The position numbers were made by a program, and so were the translations under genes. Source: CAIYYO01 sp049299895 (lineage in GTDB: Archaea; Altiarchaeota; Altiarchaeia; IMC4; QMZM01). From it: a stretch of DNA of 53,287 nucleotides. The DNA lies in contig JBAQYF010000001.1 of NCBI GenBank assembly GCA_049299895.1, positions 1 through 53,287 on the forward strand, read 5' to 3'. Positions 1 through 9,457 of this stretch are shown in pieces (position 1 is the stretch's first letter; each line of letters opens with the position of its first letter). Below the pieces are notes generated by a model. The model worked only from the letters and a program-made list of their open reading frames with translations, was not told the origin of the DNA and searched no databases.

Positions 1-259
1 TTTTCGCGCAGTTTTCAATCAAAACCAGGTAAAAATGCCCTAAAAACGAAAGGAAAACACGGATAAATCCCAAACTGTCAAACTTTATTTTCTCACGAAA
101 AAACAACCAAAAATGTCAAACTTGGGTCAGTAAGCGCTTTTAGCTGCAATCCGATAGATGCATGAAGGGATAGGGCAATGTTTGTTGATAGAAGTCGATT
201 CAATGATAGAATAGTATGAATAATAATTAAAAGAAACTAAAAAGAAGAAGATAAAAAAT
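1..259. other. AT-rich stretch without a recognisable gene
   Basis: I see no coding region, RNA gene or clear terminator here. A ten-base word, TGTCAAACTT, occurs twice, at about 76 and 114, but is too short to interpret. The stretch lies downstream of the minus-strand Lrp-type gene and may belong to its 3' flank or to a gene beyond the left edge. Confidence 0.5.
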
Positions 260-733
260 TTATTTGTCGGAGTATATGTCCAGCGTCTTGAGGGTGTCGG
301 TGTGTATGTTGTTCTCGTATTTCACCACGTCGTGCACCGGGTAGGCCGTGAAGTTGCAGTCGTCGAGTTTCGTCAGGAATTCCTCGAATCCGACGTTCGC
401 TTTCCTGTTAGGCACTACGACTTTGGATATGACTTTCCCGTCAAAGGTCCGGAACACCGTCCTGACTTCGTCGAATGATGCCAGCTTTGCAGCTATCTTC
501 TTTGACTCCGCCGGGGGCGCGTCTATTATGACGTATCCCATCTGCAGCCCCAGCTCGTGAGGATGCAGAATAGCTGAGAATTTGTTTATTACTCCTTTTT
601 CCACCAGGCGCTCGGCCCTTGTAAAAACGGTTGTATGCGGGATGCCAAGTGTCTTCCCGAGTTTTCTAAAGCTTAACCTCGCATCTTCTTGCAAGTGTTT
701 AATTATTTCCAGATCTAATTTGTCAATCTTCAT
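260..733 (-). CDS. Lrp/AsnC-family transcriptional regulator
   Basis: This 157-residue protein has the two-domain build of feast/famine regulators. A helix-turn-helix occupies roughly residues 3-60, with the recognition helix near IPHTTVFTRAERL. A ligand-sensing RAM-type domain follows from about 65 to 140. Such proteins bind DNA as dimers or octamers and usually respond to amino acids; the effector here is unknown. The ATG is preceded by a purine-rich GGGGAGA site. The gene is divergent from the HisA-like gene, so it could regulate that gene and itself from the shared AT-rich interval. No other partner is indicated. Confidence 0.9.
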   Translation of the reverse strand: MKIDKLDLEIIKHLQEDARLSFRKLGKTLGIPHTTVFTRAERLVEKGVINKFSAILHPHELGLQMGYVIIDAPPAESKKIAAKLASFDEVRTVFRTFDGKVISKVVVPNRKANVGFEEFLTKLDDCNFTAYPVHDVVKYENNIHTDTLKTLDIYSDK

Positions 734-820
734 TTTTTCATCTCCCCTTAAAATCAGGGATTAATAGTTAATTAAACAGTTCCGATTTTTTGAATAATTC
801 ATTATTGATTTAATTATTAT

Positions 821-838
821 TGTTTATATTTAAATATA
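821..838 (+). promoter_or_regulatory. TATA-box region of the HisA-like gene
   Basis: The run TTTATATTTAAATATA lies about 25-40 nt before the ATG at 862, the spacing expected for an archaeal TATA box feeding a leaderless or nearly leaderless transcript. No Shine-Dalgarno site is visible before 862, which fits. The whole 740-860 interval is AT-rich and would also hold the divergent Lrp-type promoter. Confidence 0.55.
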
Positions 839-861
839 TTTTTACAAAATCCACATAGACA

Positions 862-1566
862 ATGCAAATTATCCCCATAATAGACATAAAAGACGGAAAA
901 GTAATTGAAGCAGTCGAAGGCAGGAGAAACAGGTATAGGGAATTGTCCAGCAGGATATGCGACTCGGATGATCCTTTCGTGCTTTCGCAGGCTTATGGGA
1001 TGCTGGGATTCACGGAAGTGTACATAGCAGACCTGGATGGCATACTGTATTCCAAGCCCAACTATGACATTTTACGCAAGATTTCCGAAGAGACTGATAA
1101 CAAGGTCATGGCGGACATCGGAGTATGGTCCATGGAAGATGTGCTAAACCTTCCCAGGGTGAAGCCGGTAATAGCAACGGAGACGTTTTCTTCGCTCAAT
1201 ATACTTGAGCTCCCAAAGGATTTTGTAATAAGCCTGGATACCCGGGAGGGAGTGTTCCAGTCGGCGATGAATATTTCCCTGGATGAGTTCATAAGGATAA
1301 TTGCGGACAGCGCCAAGATGAAAGAGGTCCTGATAATAGACCTTGCCAGAGTGGGAGTAGCCAAGGGGCCGAACGTCGAATTGTGCATGAAAGTTGCCGA
1401 ACATCTCCCAAGTAAGACCCTCATGTACGGGGGAGGGATAAGAAACATCACGGACGTGCATATGCTCTACGAAGCGGGCATAAGCAAAGTACTGGTCGGC
1501 TCCGCTCTGCATTCCGGGGCCATACTAAAAGATATATATCAGGGAATACTGAAAGAATCAGAGTAG
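862..1566 (+). CDS. HisA-like TIM-barrel protein (proFAR isomerase relative)
   Basis: The 234-residue protein has the half-barrel repeat pattern of HisA/HisF. The N-terminal strand IIPIIDIKDG places an acidic residue at D8, and a second acidic residue lies at D126 in VISLDTREG, matching the HisA catalytic pair. Phosphate-binding glycines are at YGGGIR (189-194) and VGSALHSG (212-219). It matches the archaeal group of uncharacterised HisA relatives better than true histidine biosynthetic HisA, and no other his gene lies nearby. Function in histidine synthesis is therefore not claimed. It is expressed alone, divergent from the Lrp-type regulator and convergent with the ATPase operon. Confidence 0.8.
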   Translation: MQIIPIIDIKDGKVIEAVEGRRNRYRELSSRICDSDDPFVLSQAYGMLGFTEVYIADLDGILYSKPNYDILRKISEETDNKVMADIGVWSMEDVLNLPRVKPVIATETFSSLNILELPKDFVISLDTREGVFQSAMNISLDEFIRIIADSAKMKEVLIIDLARVGVAKGPNVELCMKVAEHLPSKTLMYGGGIRNITDVHMLYEAGISKVLVGSALHSGAILKDIYQGILKESE

Positions 1567-1586
1567 GAATAAAAGATATAAAAAAA

Positions 1587-1604
1587 ATGCGGATCGTACC
1601 GCAT
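1587..1604. terminator. Bidirectional hairpin between convergent genes
   Basis: ATGCGG and CCGCAT form a perfect six-base-pair stem around a six-base loop, with an A-run on the left and T-rich sequence on the right. It sits between the stop of the HisA-like gene and the stop of atpI, and its right arm abuts the atpI stop, so it could end transcription from both sides. Confidence 0.55.
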
Positions 1605-3692
1605 TTATTCCTCGACTTTTGTATAGACCCTCTCTGCCTTGAAAGGAGTATATTTTACGCCGTCTGCTCCGTAGAACTTGGTGAACCACTCGTAGTAGTG
1701 CAACCTGAGGCTGTGCAGGAAGACGATTATCGACTCAAGCGCAATTACGGCGACGGTTCCGATTAGTACTACGATGAACCATGCTATCCATCCGACGGCG
1801 GGGATCTCTATTAGTTTATCTGCTATCGAGAATAGGGCGAGGAACAGTCCTCCGTGAACTAGGGCCAGCGCGAATATCCTGCTGTAGGATACGCTGTTTG
1901 ACAGGAATATGAGCACTGTGTCGAATACTTCGAATGCTCCCTGTCCCAGGTTTGCAGGGAGTTGTTTTGCGTTAAAGTGGGGCAGGTGGTGTATGATTCC
2001 TTCGAGCAATATGAGCACCAAGGGTACGGGTATCAGGAGGATGACCAGGCCGATGTTTGCGCCCCATGCGTCAAAGTCTATCCAGAAGGTATTGAGGAGA
2101 TAGAAAGCGCCCATGAAGAGCCAAAGCTTCGGGACTGGTCCTGCTATCACGCCCATGTAGTCTTTCTGAACTACCTTATTCAGGAGGTTCATGAGTAAAC
2201 CTGAGACTATATGAAAAGAACCCATGAATATCGCTATCAACAGGAACTCTTTTGGCAATTCCATTGGATTGACCTTGGGGAAACCCGGATGCTTGTCTCC
2301 CACGCCCTGCGGATAGATAGAGGGTATCTTGAACTCGTTTTCTTCTCCGAAGGCTTTTTTGGTGAATTCTAGCTGAGCCTCTGGACCCATTCCGAATGCT
2401 TCGCCGTAGACGAATCCGAATACGACCGCGAACAGGCCGCATGTTATTATGATCACGCCCAGATTCTTTGTGCCCTGGCTCGTCTTAGCAATCTTCATCG
2501 CAACCAGGCCGAGCAATACCAGCATCAATCCGTGCCCTACGTCTCCGAACATCAGTCCGTAGAACAGCGGGAATGTGAATGCGAGTACCATCGTCGGATC
2601 AAGCTCCTTGTAGGATGGGAGACCGAAGGTCTCTATCAGTGTTTCAAAGGGCTTGAATATCTTCGGGTTGTCCAACTTCGTTGGAACTACTTCGCCTTTT
2701 TTCGGTTTTACAATCTTTACTACAGAGCAGCCGTTGGTTATTTCTTTTATTCGCCCCGTCAGCATTGCTGCTTTTTTGTCCGGGACCCATCCTTCGAGGA
2801 CGTATACTCTCTGGGTCTTTGCCATATAATTGTTTGTGTCTGATATGTCTTTTTCTATCTGCAGGACTTCTTTTAGGCCCAGGAGCTTGTCTATATATTT
2901 GCTCTTGTCTGCGACAAGGTCTTTCTCCAGGTGCTTTGATTCTTTTTCTATCTCTTCCAGCCTCTTTTTTATGTCTTTGAGAGATTCGGTGCTGGTATTT
3001 GCGTCGAGTGAGAATCTCTGGAAGTCCAGGCCCGCGAGGATCTTGTCCACGTCCTGCTTGTACTGTTTGGGCGTGAGTAGGAGCATTGCTATGCGTTCGC
3101 CGTTGCTCGCTTCCTTTAAGACGTATTCCATGGCGTCCTTTTCCAGGATTGTCTCCAGTTTGTCCAGGTCTTCCGGGGTTATCATGCCGGATGCCAGGTA
3201 CAGGAAACGGGAATCGCCCAGCCAGCTGGATTTTACGTTGAGCTTGGATAATGCTTCCAGGACTTTCTTTTCCGGTTCGAGCCGGGCTTTTTCTTCGCCC
3301 AGGTTCACCAGCCGGTCGGATTTGCCCCTTACTTCCTTTTCCATGGAGACCAGCGTCTCTTCTACCTTGGCAAGCTGCCTGGATGAGTTTTCGTCCTTCC
3401 ATGATATGCGTTTCGGATCTCTCTTCAGGGAGCCGAAGAAGTCTTTTTCTTCCTTTATCCCGAGGATATCCATCAAGTAGTATACGCGTCCCAGGAGCTC
3501 TGAGCACCTGTTTGACGCCGGGTTCTCTGTTATGGACGAGAGCCCCTTCCAGTCGGCAGGGGCGTTTTTTACGTCCAGTATGTGAACACTCCCAAGTTTA
3601 GAAAATTCCCTGATTACATCCTCAGAGTACTGGTCTAGTACGATTGCCTTAAGTTTACTCATCCGCGCTGGTCTAAGCATTTTCCCACTCAC
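1605..3692 (-). CDS. atpI: A-type ATP synthase subunit I (a subunit)
   Basis: Subunit I forms the membrane half-channel that carries ions past the rotor ring and also acts as a stator. The 695-residue protein has a long soluble, coiled-coil-rich N-terminal half (about 1-340) and a C-terminal half of about seven to eight membrane helices. The essential arginine is R605 in the SVSYSR segment. The start overlaps the stop of the upstream CBS gene by four bases as a GTGA; an in-frame ATG four codons later is an alternative. It is last in the operon here, whereas in many methanogen operons subunit I lies near the front. Confidence 0.95.
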   Translation of the reverse strand: MSGKMLRPARMSKLKAIVLDQYSEDVIREFSKLGSVHILDVKNAPADWKGLSSITENPASNRCSELLGRVYYLMDILGIKEEKDFFGSLKRDPKRISWKDENSSRQLAKVEETLVSMEKEVRGKSDRLVNLGEEKARLEPEKKVLEALSKLNVKSSWLGDSRFLYLASGMITPEDLDKLETILEKDAMEYVLKEASNGERIAMLLLTPKQYKQDVDKILAGLDFQRFSLDANTSTESLKDIKKRLEEIEKESKHLEKDLVADKSKYIDKLLGLKEVLQIEKDISDTNNYMAKTQRVYVLEGWVPDKKAAMLTGRIKEITNGCSVVKIVKPKKGEVVPTKLDNPKIFKPFETLIETFGLPSYKELDPTMVLAFTFPLFYGLMFGDVGHGLMLVLLGLVAMKIAKTSQGTKNLGVIIITCGLFAVVFGFVYGEAFGMGPEAQLEFTKKAFGEENEFKIPSIYPQGVGDKHPGFPKVNPMELPKEFLLIAIFMGSFHIVSGLLMNLLNKVVQKDYMGVIAGPVPKLWLFMGAFYLLNTFWIDFDAWGANIGLVILLIPVPLVLILLEGIIHHLPHFNAKQLPANLGQGAFEVFDTVLIFLSNSVSYSRIFALALVHGGLFLALFSIADKLIEIPAVGWIAWFIVVLIGTVAVIALESIIVFLHSLRLHYYEWFTKFYGADGVKYTPFKAERVYTKVEE

Positions 3693-4105
3693 TTACTTTT
3701 CTTCTGTTGTTTTTCGATTATGTTGTCTATAACGTATGCCCTGAATATGTCGCTGTTGGATATTATCCCTACAATCTTGTCTCCATCGCATACAGGGAAC
3801 CTGCGCACATCGGTCTTCTCCATGAGCTTTGCCGCTGCCACGACGTCCATCTGCTTTGTTATGGTCATAACGGGCTTTGTCATGAGCTCGGAGACTTTTG
3901 TCTTCTTGAGGTCCTTGTTGCCGGCTATGATGTGATTGATTACGTCTTTCCTTGTGATTATGCCGTATACGTCATTGTCGCTGTTCTTCCGGACGATAAG
4001 AGAGCTAACGTGCCGCTCAACCATCGTCCTCATGGCATCTTCGATTGTGTCTTTTTCATCCACGGATATGACCCCGCGTGTCATAACCTCTTCAACTGTT
4101 GGCAT
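3689..4105 (-). CDS. Two-CBS-domain protein inside the ATPase operon
   Basis: The 138-residue protein is almost entirely a Bateman pair. The first CBS motif starts at MTRGVISVDEKDTIEDA and includes the YGIITRKDV strand; the second starts at MTKPVMTITKQMD and includes IVGIISNSDI. Such pairs bind adenine nucleotides or S-adenosylmethionine and act as energy sensors. It has no catalytic domain of its own. Four-base overlap with atpI implies translational coupling, so a role in sensing energy state for the synthase is plausible but is inference only. Confidence 0.9.
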   Translation of the reverse strand: MPTVEEVMTRGVISVDEKDTIEDAMRTMVERHVSSLIVRKNSDNDVYGIITRKDVINHIIAGNKDLKKTKVSELMTKPVMTITKQMDVVAAAKLMEKTDVRRFPVCDGDKIVGIISNSDIFRAYVIDNIIEKQQKKSK

Positions 4106-4116
4106 TTTTTTCGCAC

Positions 4117-4401
4117 CTATTTTACTTTACGGCGGTCCACAAACCACAGGTTCGTTCCGCCAGAAGAATCCAATCTGCGCACGCTTAAAAGCTCCTGCAA
4201 ACGAGTCCTTATTTCTGAAAGCCTCTTCTCTGAAAGCCTCCCGCTATCCTCCTCGGATACGAGACTGCAAACGGCGGCAAGGCTCTCGTCGTTCCGGTAT
4301 CTGTCGCAGTATTTGTCGCAGATCTTCCTTATCTCACCGGCATCCCCGTTCTCAACGGTATGCAGTATGTCCTTTATTACATAGTGGCTTGATAAAATCA
4401 T
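4117..4401 (-). CDS. Small unknown protein between atpK and the CBS gene
   Basis: I do not recognise this 94-residue protein. It is charged, predicted mostly helical, without membrane segments or a signal peptide, and has three cysteines in the first half (residues about 28, 32 and 44). It lies 11 bases before the CBS gene and about 100 bases after atpK in the same direction, so it is probably co-transcribed with the CBS-atpI part of the operon. The 100-base gap before it may hold a secondary promoter. Function unknown. Confidence 0.65.
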   Translation of the reverse strand: MILSSHYVIKDILHTVENGDAGEIRKICDKYCDRYRNDESLAAVCSLVSEEDSGRLSEKRLSEIRTRLQELLSVRRLDSSGGTNLWFVDRRKVK

Positions 4402-4501
4402 TTTCGGTTAAATAAATTTAGGTAAAATGTGGTAAAATCATATCATTGCATGCCCTGCTCCCTAAGGAAGGCCCCCCAAGTAATTCGATCACTCGGGATT
4501 A

Positions 4502-4723
4502 TTAACCTCCTATGTTGAACAGGAGCATGAATGCTATCAATAGACCGTAAATCGCGATCGCTTCAGCGAATGCGACATATACCATCGTTTTACCGAATAG
4601 GTCCGGCTTCTCCGCGATTGCACCTACGCTTGCTGATCCGCATGCAGCGATTGCATAACCTGCGCCTAAAGCCGCCAGCCCTATTGAACCTGCTGCTGCT
4701 ATAGCTACCATTGGGTCGACCAT
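4502..4723 (-). CDS. atpK: A-type ATP synthase proteolipid subunit K
   Basis: A single 73-residue helical hairpin that builds the rotor ring. The ion-carrying carboxylate is E54 in AFAEAIAIYG of the second helix; the first helix is glycine- and alanine-rich. There is no glutamine in the first helix at the place typical of sodium-binding V-type rings, which leans toward proton coupling, though this cannot be settled by eye. The start is supported by a strong GGAGGTGA site just upstream. One hairpin per polypeptide is the small form; some archaea have two- or three-hairpin versions. Confidence 0.95.
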   Translation of the reverse strand: MVDPMVAIAAAGSIGLAALGAGYAIAACGSASVGAIAEKPDLFGKTMVYVAFAEAIAIYGLLIAFMLLFNIGG

Positions 4724-4781
4724 TTTCTTATTTCACCTCCGTATAGTTTATCATTATAAAAAGAAATTTAATATACCGAAA

Positions 4782-5426
4782 TTATTGCGTCTCTCTCTGC
4801 TTCTTTCGTTTGACCATCTTGAGCCGGAAGAAACTCTCCCTTTCCATCTCCTCAAGCCTTGAGGTTATGTACCTTTTCGTGTTCGTGAGCCTTGGGATCA
4901 TTATGTATTCCAGGGAGTTGACCCTTCTCTTGGTCTTTTTTATCTCCTCTCCAAGCCTGCGAATGGTCTCCTCGGTTTCCGCGAGTTTCATCAACTGGGG
5001 ATACGCCGCGTCGAACTTGTCTGATGCGTCGTACAGCTTGGACGAAGCATATACCGAGCCTTTGATCTTCTCGGAGTAATCGTATTTGTTCTCCGTCAAA
5101 GTAACCTGGGGTATGCGCACTCCCATTACGTTCTTGGTGACTATCCCGACGTTGCCTCTCGCGGGCACTGTTCCAGCGATCCCTTCAACGCTTGCTGTTC
5201 CCATGAGCGCCTCGGCCTTTATCAGGTCGGGGTATGCGGCAACAAGGGTCGCCGAAAGGTCTGCTCTGCTTCCTTTGGCTTTGTCGATTACGGCAAAGAA
5301 TTCCGTTACGAGGGAATCCCTTTTTTCTTTGAGGAGCTTGTGTCCTTTGCGGGCGAGCTTTATCTTCTTATTCATATCCATTAGCTCCATCCGCGTGGGC
5401 GAAATTCCCTCAACGATGTCTGCCAT
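4782..5426 (-). CDS. atpD: A-type ATP synthase subunit D
   Basis: Subunit D is the central stalk that turns inside the A3B3 head. The 214-residue length and the two long helices flanking a central segment (N-terminal SPTRMELMDMNKKIK and C-terminal RRVNSLEYIMIPRL) are typical of the family. It follows atpB by 19 bases and precedes atpK, and the lysine- and arginine-rich tail is normal. Confidence 0.95.
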   Translation of the reverse strand: MADIVEGISPTRMELMDMNKKIKLARKGHKLLKEKRDSLVTEFFAVIDKAKGSRADLSATLVAAYPDLIKAEALMGTASVEGIAGTVPARGNVGIVTKNVMGVRIPQVTLTENKYDYSEKIKGSVYASSKLYDASDKFDAAYPQLMKLAETEETIRRLGEEIKKTKRRVNSLEYIMIPRLTNTKRYITSRLEEMERESFFRLKMVKRKKQRETQ

Positions 5427-5445
5427 TTTGCTTTAAGGAAAATAT

Positions 5446-6831
5446 TTATTGCTTCTTTGCGTTCTTGGGGTGGTATTTTTCTACCCATTTAGGTGAAATC
5501 CTCTTCAGGTCCCTTTCCGGGAGGACCGACAATAGGTCCCAGCCGACTGTGAGCGTTTCCTGTATGCCCCTGTCTTCGTCAGCGTCCTGGTTTACGAACT
5601 CGGACTCAAAGCGTTCAGAGAATTCCAGGAATTTCTGGTCTCTTTCGGTGAGCGCTTCTTCCCCTACGACTGCGACAAGGTCTCTTAGATCCCTTCCTTC
5701 AGCGTACGCCGCATATATCTGGTTTGAGACGTCTTTGTGGTCTTCGCGGGTCTTGCCGGGTCCGATCCCTGAATTCATCAAACGAGACAGGCACGGGAGA
5801 ACGTCTATCGGCGGATACACGCCTTTTCTGTGCAATTGTCTTGACAGAACGATCTGTCCTTCGGTAATGTAACCTGTCAGGTCCGGGATCGGGTGCGTTA
5901 TGTCGTCTCCGGGCATTGTCAGGATGGGTATCTGCGTGATTGTTCCCTTCTTTCCTGCTATCCTTCCCGCTCTTTCGTATGACATCGACAAGTCAGTGTA
6001 TAGGTAACCTGGGTATCCTCTTCTTCCGGGTACTTCCTCTCGTGCAGACGAGATCTCTCTAAGCGCTTCGCAGTAGTTGGTCATGTCCGTCAATATGACG
6101 AGGACGTTCATGCCTTTCTCGAATGCGAGATATTCCGCAGTTGTCAGTGCAAGACGGGGCGTGATAATTCTTTCAATCGTCGGGTCGTCTGCGAGGTTTA
6201 TGAATGATACTATCCTTTCTAGTGCGCCTGTCCTTTCGAAGTCTTTTCGAAAGAACATCGCTTCTCCTGCTGTGATTCCCATCGCTGCGAACACGACTGC
6301 GAATTCCTCTTCTTTTCCAAGGACCTTTGCCTGTCTTGCTATCTGGGCGGCTAGTTCGTTGTGCGGGAGACCTGCCCCTGAGAATATGGGTAATTTCTGT
6401 CCTCTGACCAGGGTGTTCATCGCGTCTATGGATGAAATGCCTGTCTGGATGAATTCTCTTGGGAATTCCCTTGCAGCAGGATTCATCGGGTATCCGTTTA
6501 TGTCTAATCTGTCTTCGGGAACGATCGGGGGCAGTCCGTCCTTGGGTCTTCCTGCTCCGTCGAATATTCGTCCGAGCATGTCTGCGGAGACTGCTATTTT
6601 CATGGTCTCTCCGAGGAATCTTGCCTTTGTGTCTCTTGTGTCCAGGTTGCTTGTTCCCTCGAATACCTGTACGACTGCTTTGTCGAGCATCGCGTCCAGA
6701 ACCTGTCCGGTCTTGCGCTCTCCTGTTGCAGTCTCTATCTCCACGACTTCGTTGTACATGACGTCTCTTACCTTATCGACGACCATTAACGGGCCTGCGA
6801 CCCCTATTATGCTTTTATACTCCATGACCAT
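5446..6831 (-). CDS. atpB: A-type ATP synthase subunit B
   Basis: Subunit B is the non-catalytic nucleotide-binding subunit of the A3B3 head. It has the usual degenerate P-loop region (GQKLPIFSGAGLPHNE), the beta-barrel N-terminal domain and the conserved GSITQIPILTMP-type segment (here GTITQIPILTMP). I place the start at the ATG that begins MVMEYK, because AGGTGA lies five bases before it. A longer reading from GTG at 6840 would put that GTG inside the ribosome-binding site. It lies a few bases after atpA and is clearly coupled to it. Confidence 0.95.
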   Translation of the reverse strand: MVMEYKSIIGVAGPLMVVDKVRDVMYNEVVEIETATGERKTGQVLDAMLDKAVVQVFEGTSNLDTRDTKARFLGETMKIAVSADMLGRIFDGAGRPKDGLPPIVPEDRLDINGYPMNPAAREFPREFIQTGISSIDAMNTLVRGQKLPIFSGAGLPHNELAAQIARQAKVLGKEEEFAVVFAAMGITAGEAMFFRKDFERTGALERIVSFINLADDPTIERIITPRLALTTAEYLAFEKGMNVLVILTDMTNYCEALREISSAREEVPGRRGYPGYLYTDLSMSYERAGRIAGKKGTITQIPILTMPGDDITHPIPDLTGYITEGQIVLSRQLHRKGVYPPIDVLPCLSRLMNSGIGPGKTREDHKDVSNQIYAAYAEGRDLRDLVAVVGEEALTERDQKFLEFSERFESEFVNQDADEDRGIQETLTVGWDLLSVLPERDLKRISPKWVEKYHPKNAKKQ

Positions 6832-6844
6832 TTGACTCACCTGT

Positions 6845-8584
6845 TTATACTTTTAGCTCCTCTTCTATTTTCTTTAACATAACGTTGAATTCTTCTTCGA
6901 ATTTGTCTTCAGGGACATATTTCATCTTTGCGATGTTGTCTATGACCGAGACCTTTGATATCTCCTCTGGTTCCATGCCCTTGTCTACGGCCTGCATCGC
7001 GCGCTCGTAGAACTTCAGGATGGTCTTCAGCATCCGGTACTGCTTCTTGGGGGAACAGTAGGTGTCTATCTCGTTGAACGCGTTCTGCTGCAGGAAGTCT
7101 TCTCTGAGCATCCTTGCAACGTCGAGCACGACACGCTCCCTTGCGGGCAGTGCGTCCGGACCGACGAGTTGGACGATCTCTTCTAACTCTGATTCTTTCT
7201 GCAGGATTGTCATCGCAGAGACTCTCATAGTCGGGAACTCCTCTGCTACGTTCTTCTTGAACCAGTCGTTCAATGCCTCTGTGTATAATGAATAAGACGT
7301 CAGCCAGTTGATGGACGGGAAGTGCCTCCTGTCCGCAAGCTTCGCATCAAGCGCCCAGAATACCTGGGTGACACGCAGCGTGTTCTGCGTAACCGGTTCC
7401 GAGAAGTCTCCACCGGGAGGCGAGACCGCTCCTATGATAGACGACGAGGACATACGTCCGTCTTTTCCAAGGCATATCACGCGGCCGCTTCTTTCATAGA
7501 ATTCGGCAAGCCTTGATGCCAGATACGCAGGATATCCTTCTTCACCCGGCATCTCTTCGAGCCTACCGGATATTTCTCTCATCGCTTCAGCCCACCTGGA
7601 CGTCGAATCTGCCATCAGAGCAGTGTTGTATCCCATGTCCCGGTAATATTCCGCTAACGTGATACCAGTGTATACAGACGCTTCTCTTGCGGCAACGGGC
7701 ATGTTGGAGGTGTTCGCTATAAGGCATGTTCTCTCCATCAACGGGAGGTTGTTCTTCGGGTCGAATAGGTGAGGGAATTCTTCCAGAACTTCCGTCATCT
7801 CGTTTCCTCTTTCTCCGCATCCGACGTAGATTATGACTTCAGCATCGACCCACTTGGCTAGCTGGTGCTGCGAAACGGTCTTTCCTGAACCGAACGGTCC
7901 GGGGATAGCCGCTGTTCCTCCTTTTGCAAGGGTGAAGAACGTGTCGAATACTCTCTGACCGGATATGAGAGGGATGTTACATTCCAGTTTCTGCTTGAAG
8001 GGCCTTGGCTTACGCACGGGCCAGACCTGCATCGCCGAAATATTGTATTTCTTTGCGCCGTCCTTGAGGACGCACAGGGTCTCTTCTACTTTGAATTTGC
8101 CGTCTTCTATGCTTTCCACCGTTCCCTGCATTCCCGGGGGAACCATTACCTTGTTCGTTATGACCTTTGTCTCGGGGATGGTTCCTATTATGTCTCCCGC
8201 AGATAGTTTGTCTCCTACTCTTACCGTAGGCGTGAAAGCCCATTTCTTTTCTTTGTCGATAGCAGGAACAGTGACTCCTCTCGTCAGGTAGTCTCCCGCC
8301 TTCTTTTTGATGAGGTCAAGAGGCCTCTGGATCCCGTCGTATATGGATAACAGGACGCCCGGACCGAGTTCAACGGACAGGGGTCTTCCTGTTCCGACCA
8401 CTGGTTCGTTCGGTTTTAGACCGGATGTTTCTTCATATACCTGGATAGAAGCCGTGTCGTTCTTTAATCGGATGATCTCTCCGATAAGGCCCTGGTCTCC
8501 TACCTTCACTACCTCATGCATCCTGTTCCCTTTCATCCCGTCGGCCTCGACAAGGGGGCCGGCAATTCTAATGATTCGCGCCAT
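6845..8584 (-). CDS. atpA: A-type ATP synthase catalytic subunit A
   Basis: The catalytic subunit hydrolyses or makes ATP at the head of the enzyme. The 579-residue protein has the N-terminal barrel, the bulge domain specific to A/V-type subunits (about 110-200), and the Walker A motif GPFGSGKT at 229-236. The catalytic-glutamate region GCGERGNEM and the sensor region MADSTSRWAEA follow. Length is normal and there is no intein in the P-loop, a site where some archaeal homologues carry one. Confidence 0.97.
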   Translation of the reverse strand: MARIIRIAGPLVEADGMKGNRMHEVVKVGDQGLIGEIIRLKNDTASIQVYEETSGLKPNEPVVGTGRPLSVELGPGVLLSIYDGIQRPLDLIKKKAGDYLTRGVTVPAIDKEKKWAFTPTVRVGDKLSAGDIIGTIPETKVITNKVMVPPGMQGTVESIEDGKFKVEETLCVLKDGAKKYNISAMQVWPVRKPRPFKQKLECNIPLISGQRVFDTFFTLAKGGTAAIPGPFGSGKTVSQHQLAKWVDAEVIIYVGCGERGNEMTEVLEEFPHLFDPKNNLPLMERTCLIANTSNMPVAAREASVYTGITLAEYYRDMGYNTALMADSTSRWAEAMREISGRLEEMPGEEGYPAYLASRLAEFYERSGRVICLGKDGRMSSSSIIGAVSPPGGDFSEPVTQNTLRVTQVFWALDAKLADRRHFPSINWLTSYSLYTEALNDWFKKNVAEEFPTMRVSAMTILQKESELEEIVQLVGPDALPARERVVLDVARMLREDFLQQNAFNEIDTYCSPKKQYRMLKTILKFYERAMQAVDKGMEPEEISKVSVIDNIAKMKYVPEDKFEEEFNVMLKKIEEELKV

Positions 8585-8612
8585 TTTTTGATCCTCAAAA
8601 TCGTATTTTTTC

Positions 8613-8900
8613 TTATTTCTTTATTTCGAATCCGATAACGTCTTTTATCATCTTTGTTACGAAATCCTGGCCTGCGCCAGACTGATCAGGTATCTCGATT
8701 ATGACCTTGTTCGCATTGCGCAATTTGCCGATCTCTCTCTGGGCGTAGCCTGCAAGCGTGTTTGTAACGAGTATTATCTTTGACTGTTCCGAGACCTCAA
8801 GCAGAACGGACGCTATGCTCTCTTTGTCCGCGACGTGCACGTTCTTCAGGCCGCCGAGCCGAAAACCCGTAGCCGTTAACCGGTCTGCGATAAGAAACAT
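8613..8900 (-). CDS. atpF: A-type ATP synthase subunit F
   Basis: A 95-residue Rossmann-like stalk subunit that binds subunit D. The N-terminal MFLIADRLTATGFRLGG strand-loop and the IILVTNTLAGYAQ segment are typical. It lies between atpE and atpA in the usual A-type order, five bases after atpE. Confidence 0.92.
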   Translation of the reverse strand: MFLIADRLTATGFRLGGLKNVHVADKESIASVLLEVSEQSKIILVTNTLAGYAQREIGKLRNANKVIIEIPDQSGAGQDFVTKMIKDVIGFEIKK

Positions 8901-8905
8901 TTTCT

Positions 8906-9457
8906 TTACTCCCTGAACAATATCTTCACTATGGCGGGTTTCAGGCTTAGGTCGAATCTTTTGATCATGCTGTTCAGCGTATTGTCAACGCTGACAGTTC
9001 CATCGTTGCTCCGCACAATGACTCCGAAGTCCTTTATGTCCTCGACCTGGGCGCCGGGGAGGAGGTCCTCATATTGCCGGTCCACGTAAATGACCGGATC
9101 GGTTATCTGCTTGCTTCCGTTCTCGGCGAGGCTCTTTAATATCTTTGCCTTGTCTTTCTTGTTCATGGCCAGCACCGCAGTCTTTGCTTCCTCGAAGGCC
9201 TTCTCGACCATCGCCGCCTTGCGAGAGTCTATTTCGTTCTTTCGCTCCATGCGGGCATCTGATAGTATTCTTCGGGGTATGAGTTCCAGCTCGCTTTTTC
9301 TTTCTTCTATTACCTGGTTATGGGCTTTTTCCGCTTCTTCTTTTATTTCGCCTTTTATCTGGGCTACTTTGCTGTCGGCGTCTTTCTCTATTTCCTCTAT
9401 CTCCTTGTCACCCATATCCCTGATCTTTTTTTCGATTTTATCAAGACTTCCGGTCAT
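8906..9457 (-). CDS. atpE: A-type ATP synthase subunit E
   Basis: Subunit E forms the peripheral stalk with subunit H. The 183-residue protein starts with a long charged coiled coil (about 5-85), then a globular domain ending in PAIVKILFRE. It overlaps the atpC stop by four bases as ATGA, so the two are translationally coupled. Confidence 0.93.
   Translation of the reverse strand: MTGSLDKIEKKIRDMGDKEIEEIEKDADSKVAQIKGEIKEEAEKAHNQVIEERKSELELIPRRILSDARMERKNEIDSRKAAMVEKAFEEAKTAVLAMNKKDKAKILKSLAENGSKQITDPVIYVDRQYEDLLPGAQVEDIKDFGVIVRSNDGTVSVDNTLNSMIKRFDLSLKPAIVKILFRE

Noticed and set aside
2644..3507. Long open frames on both strands within the atpI region
   Set aside because: They are shadows of the well-supported subunit I gene and show no family features.
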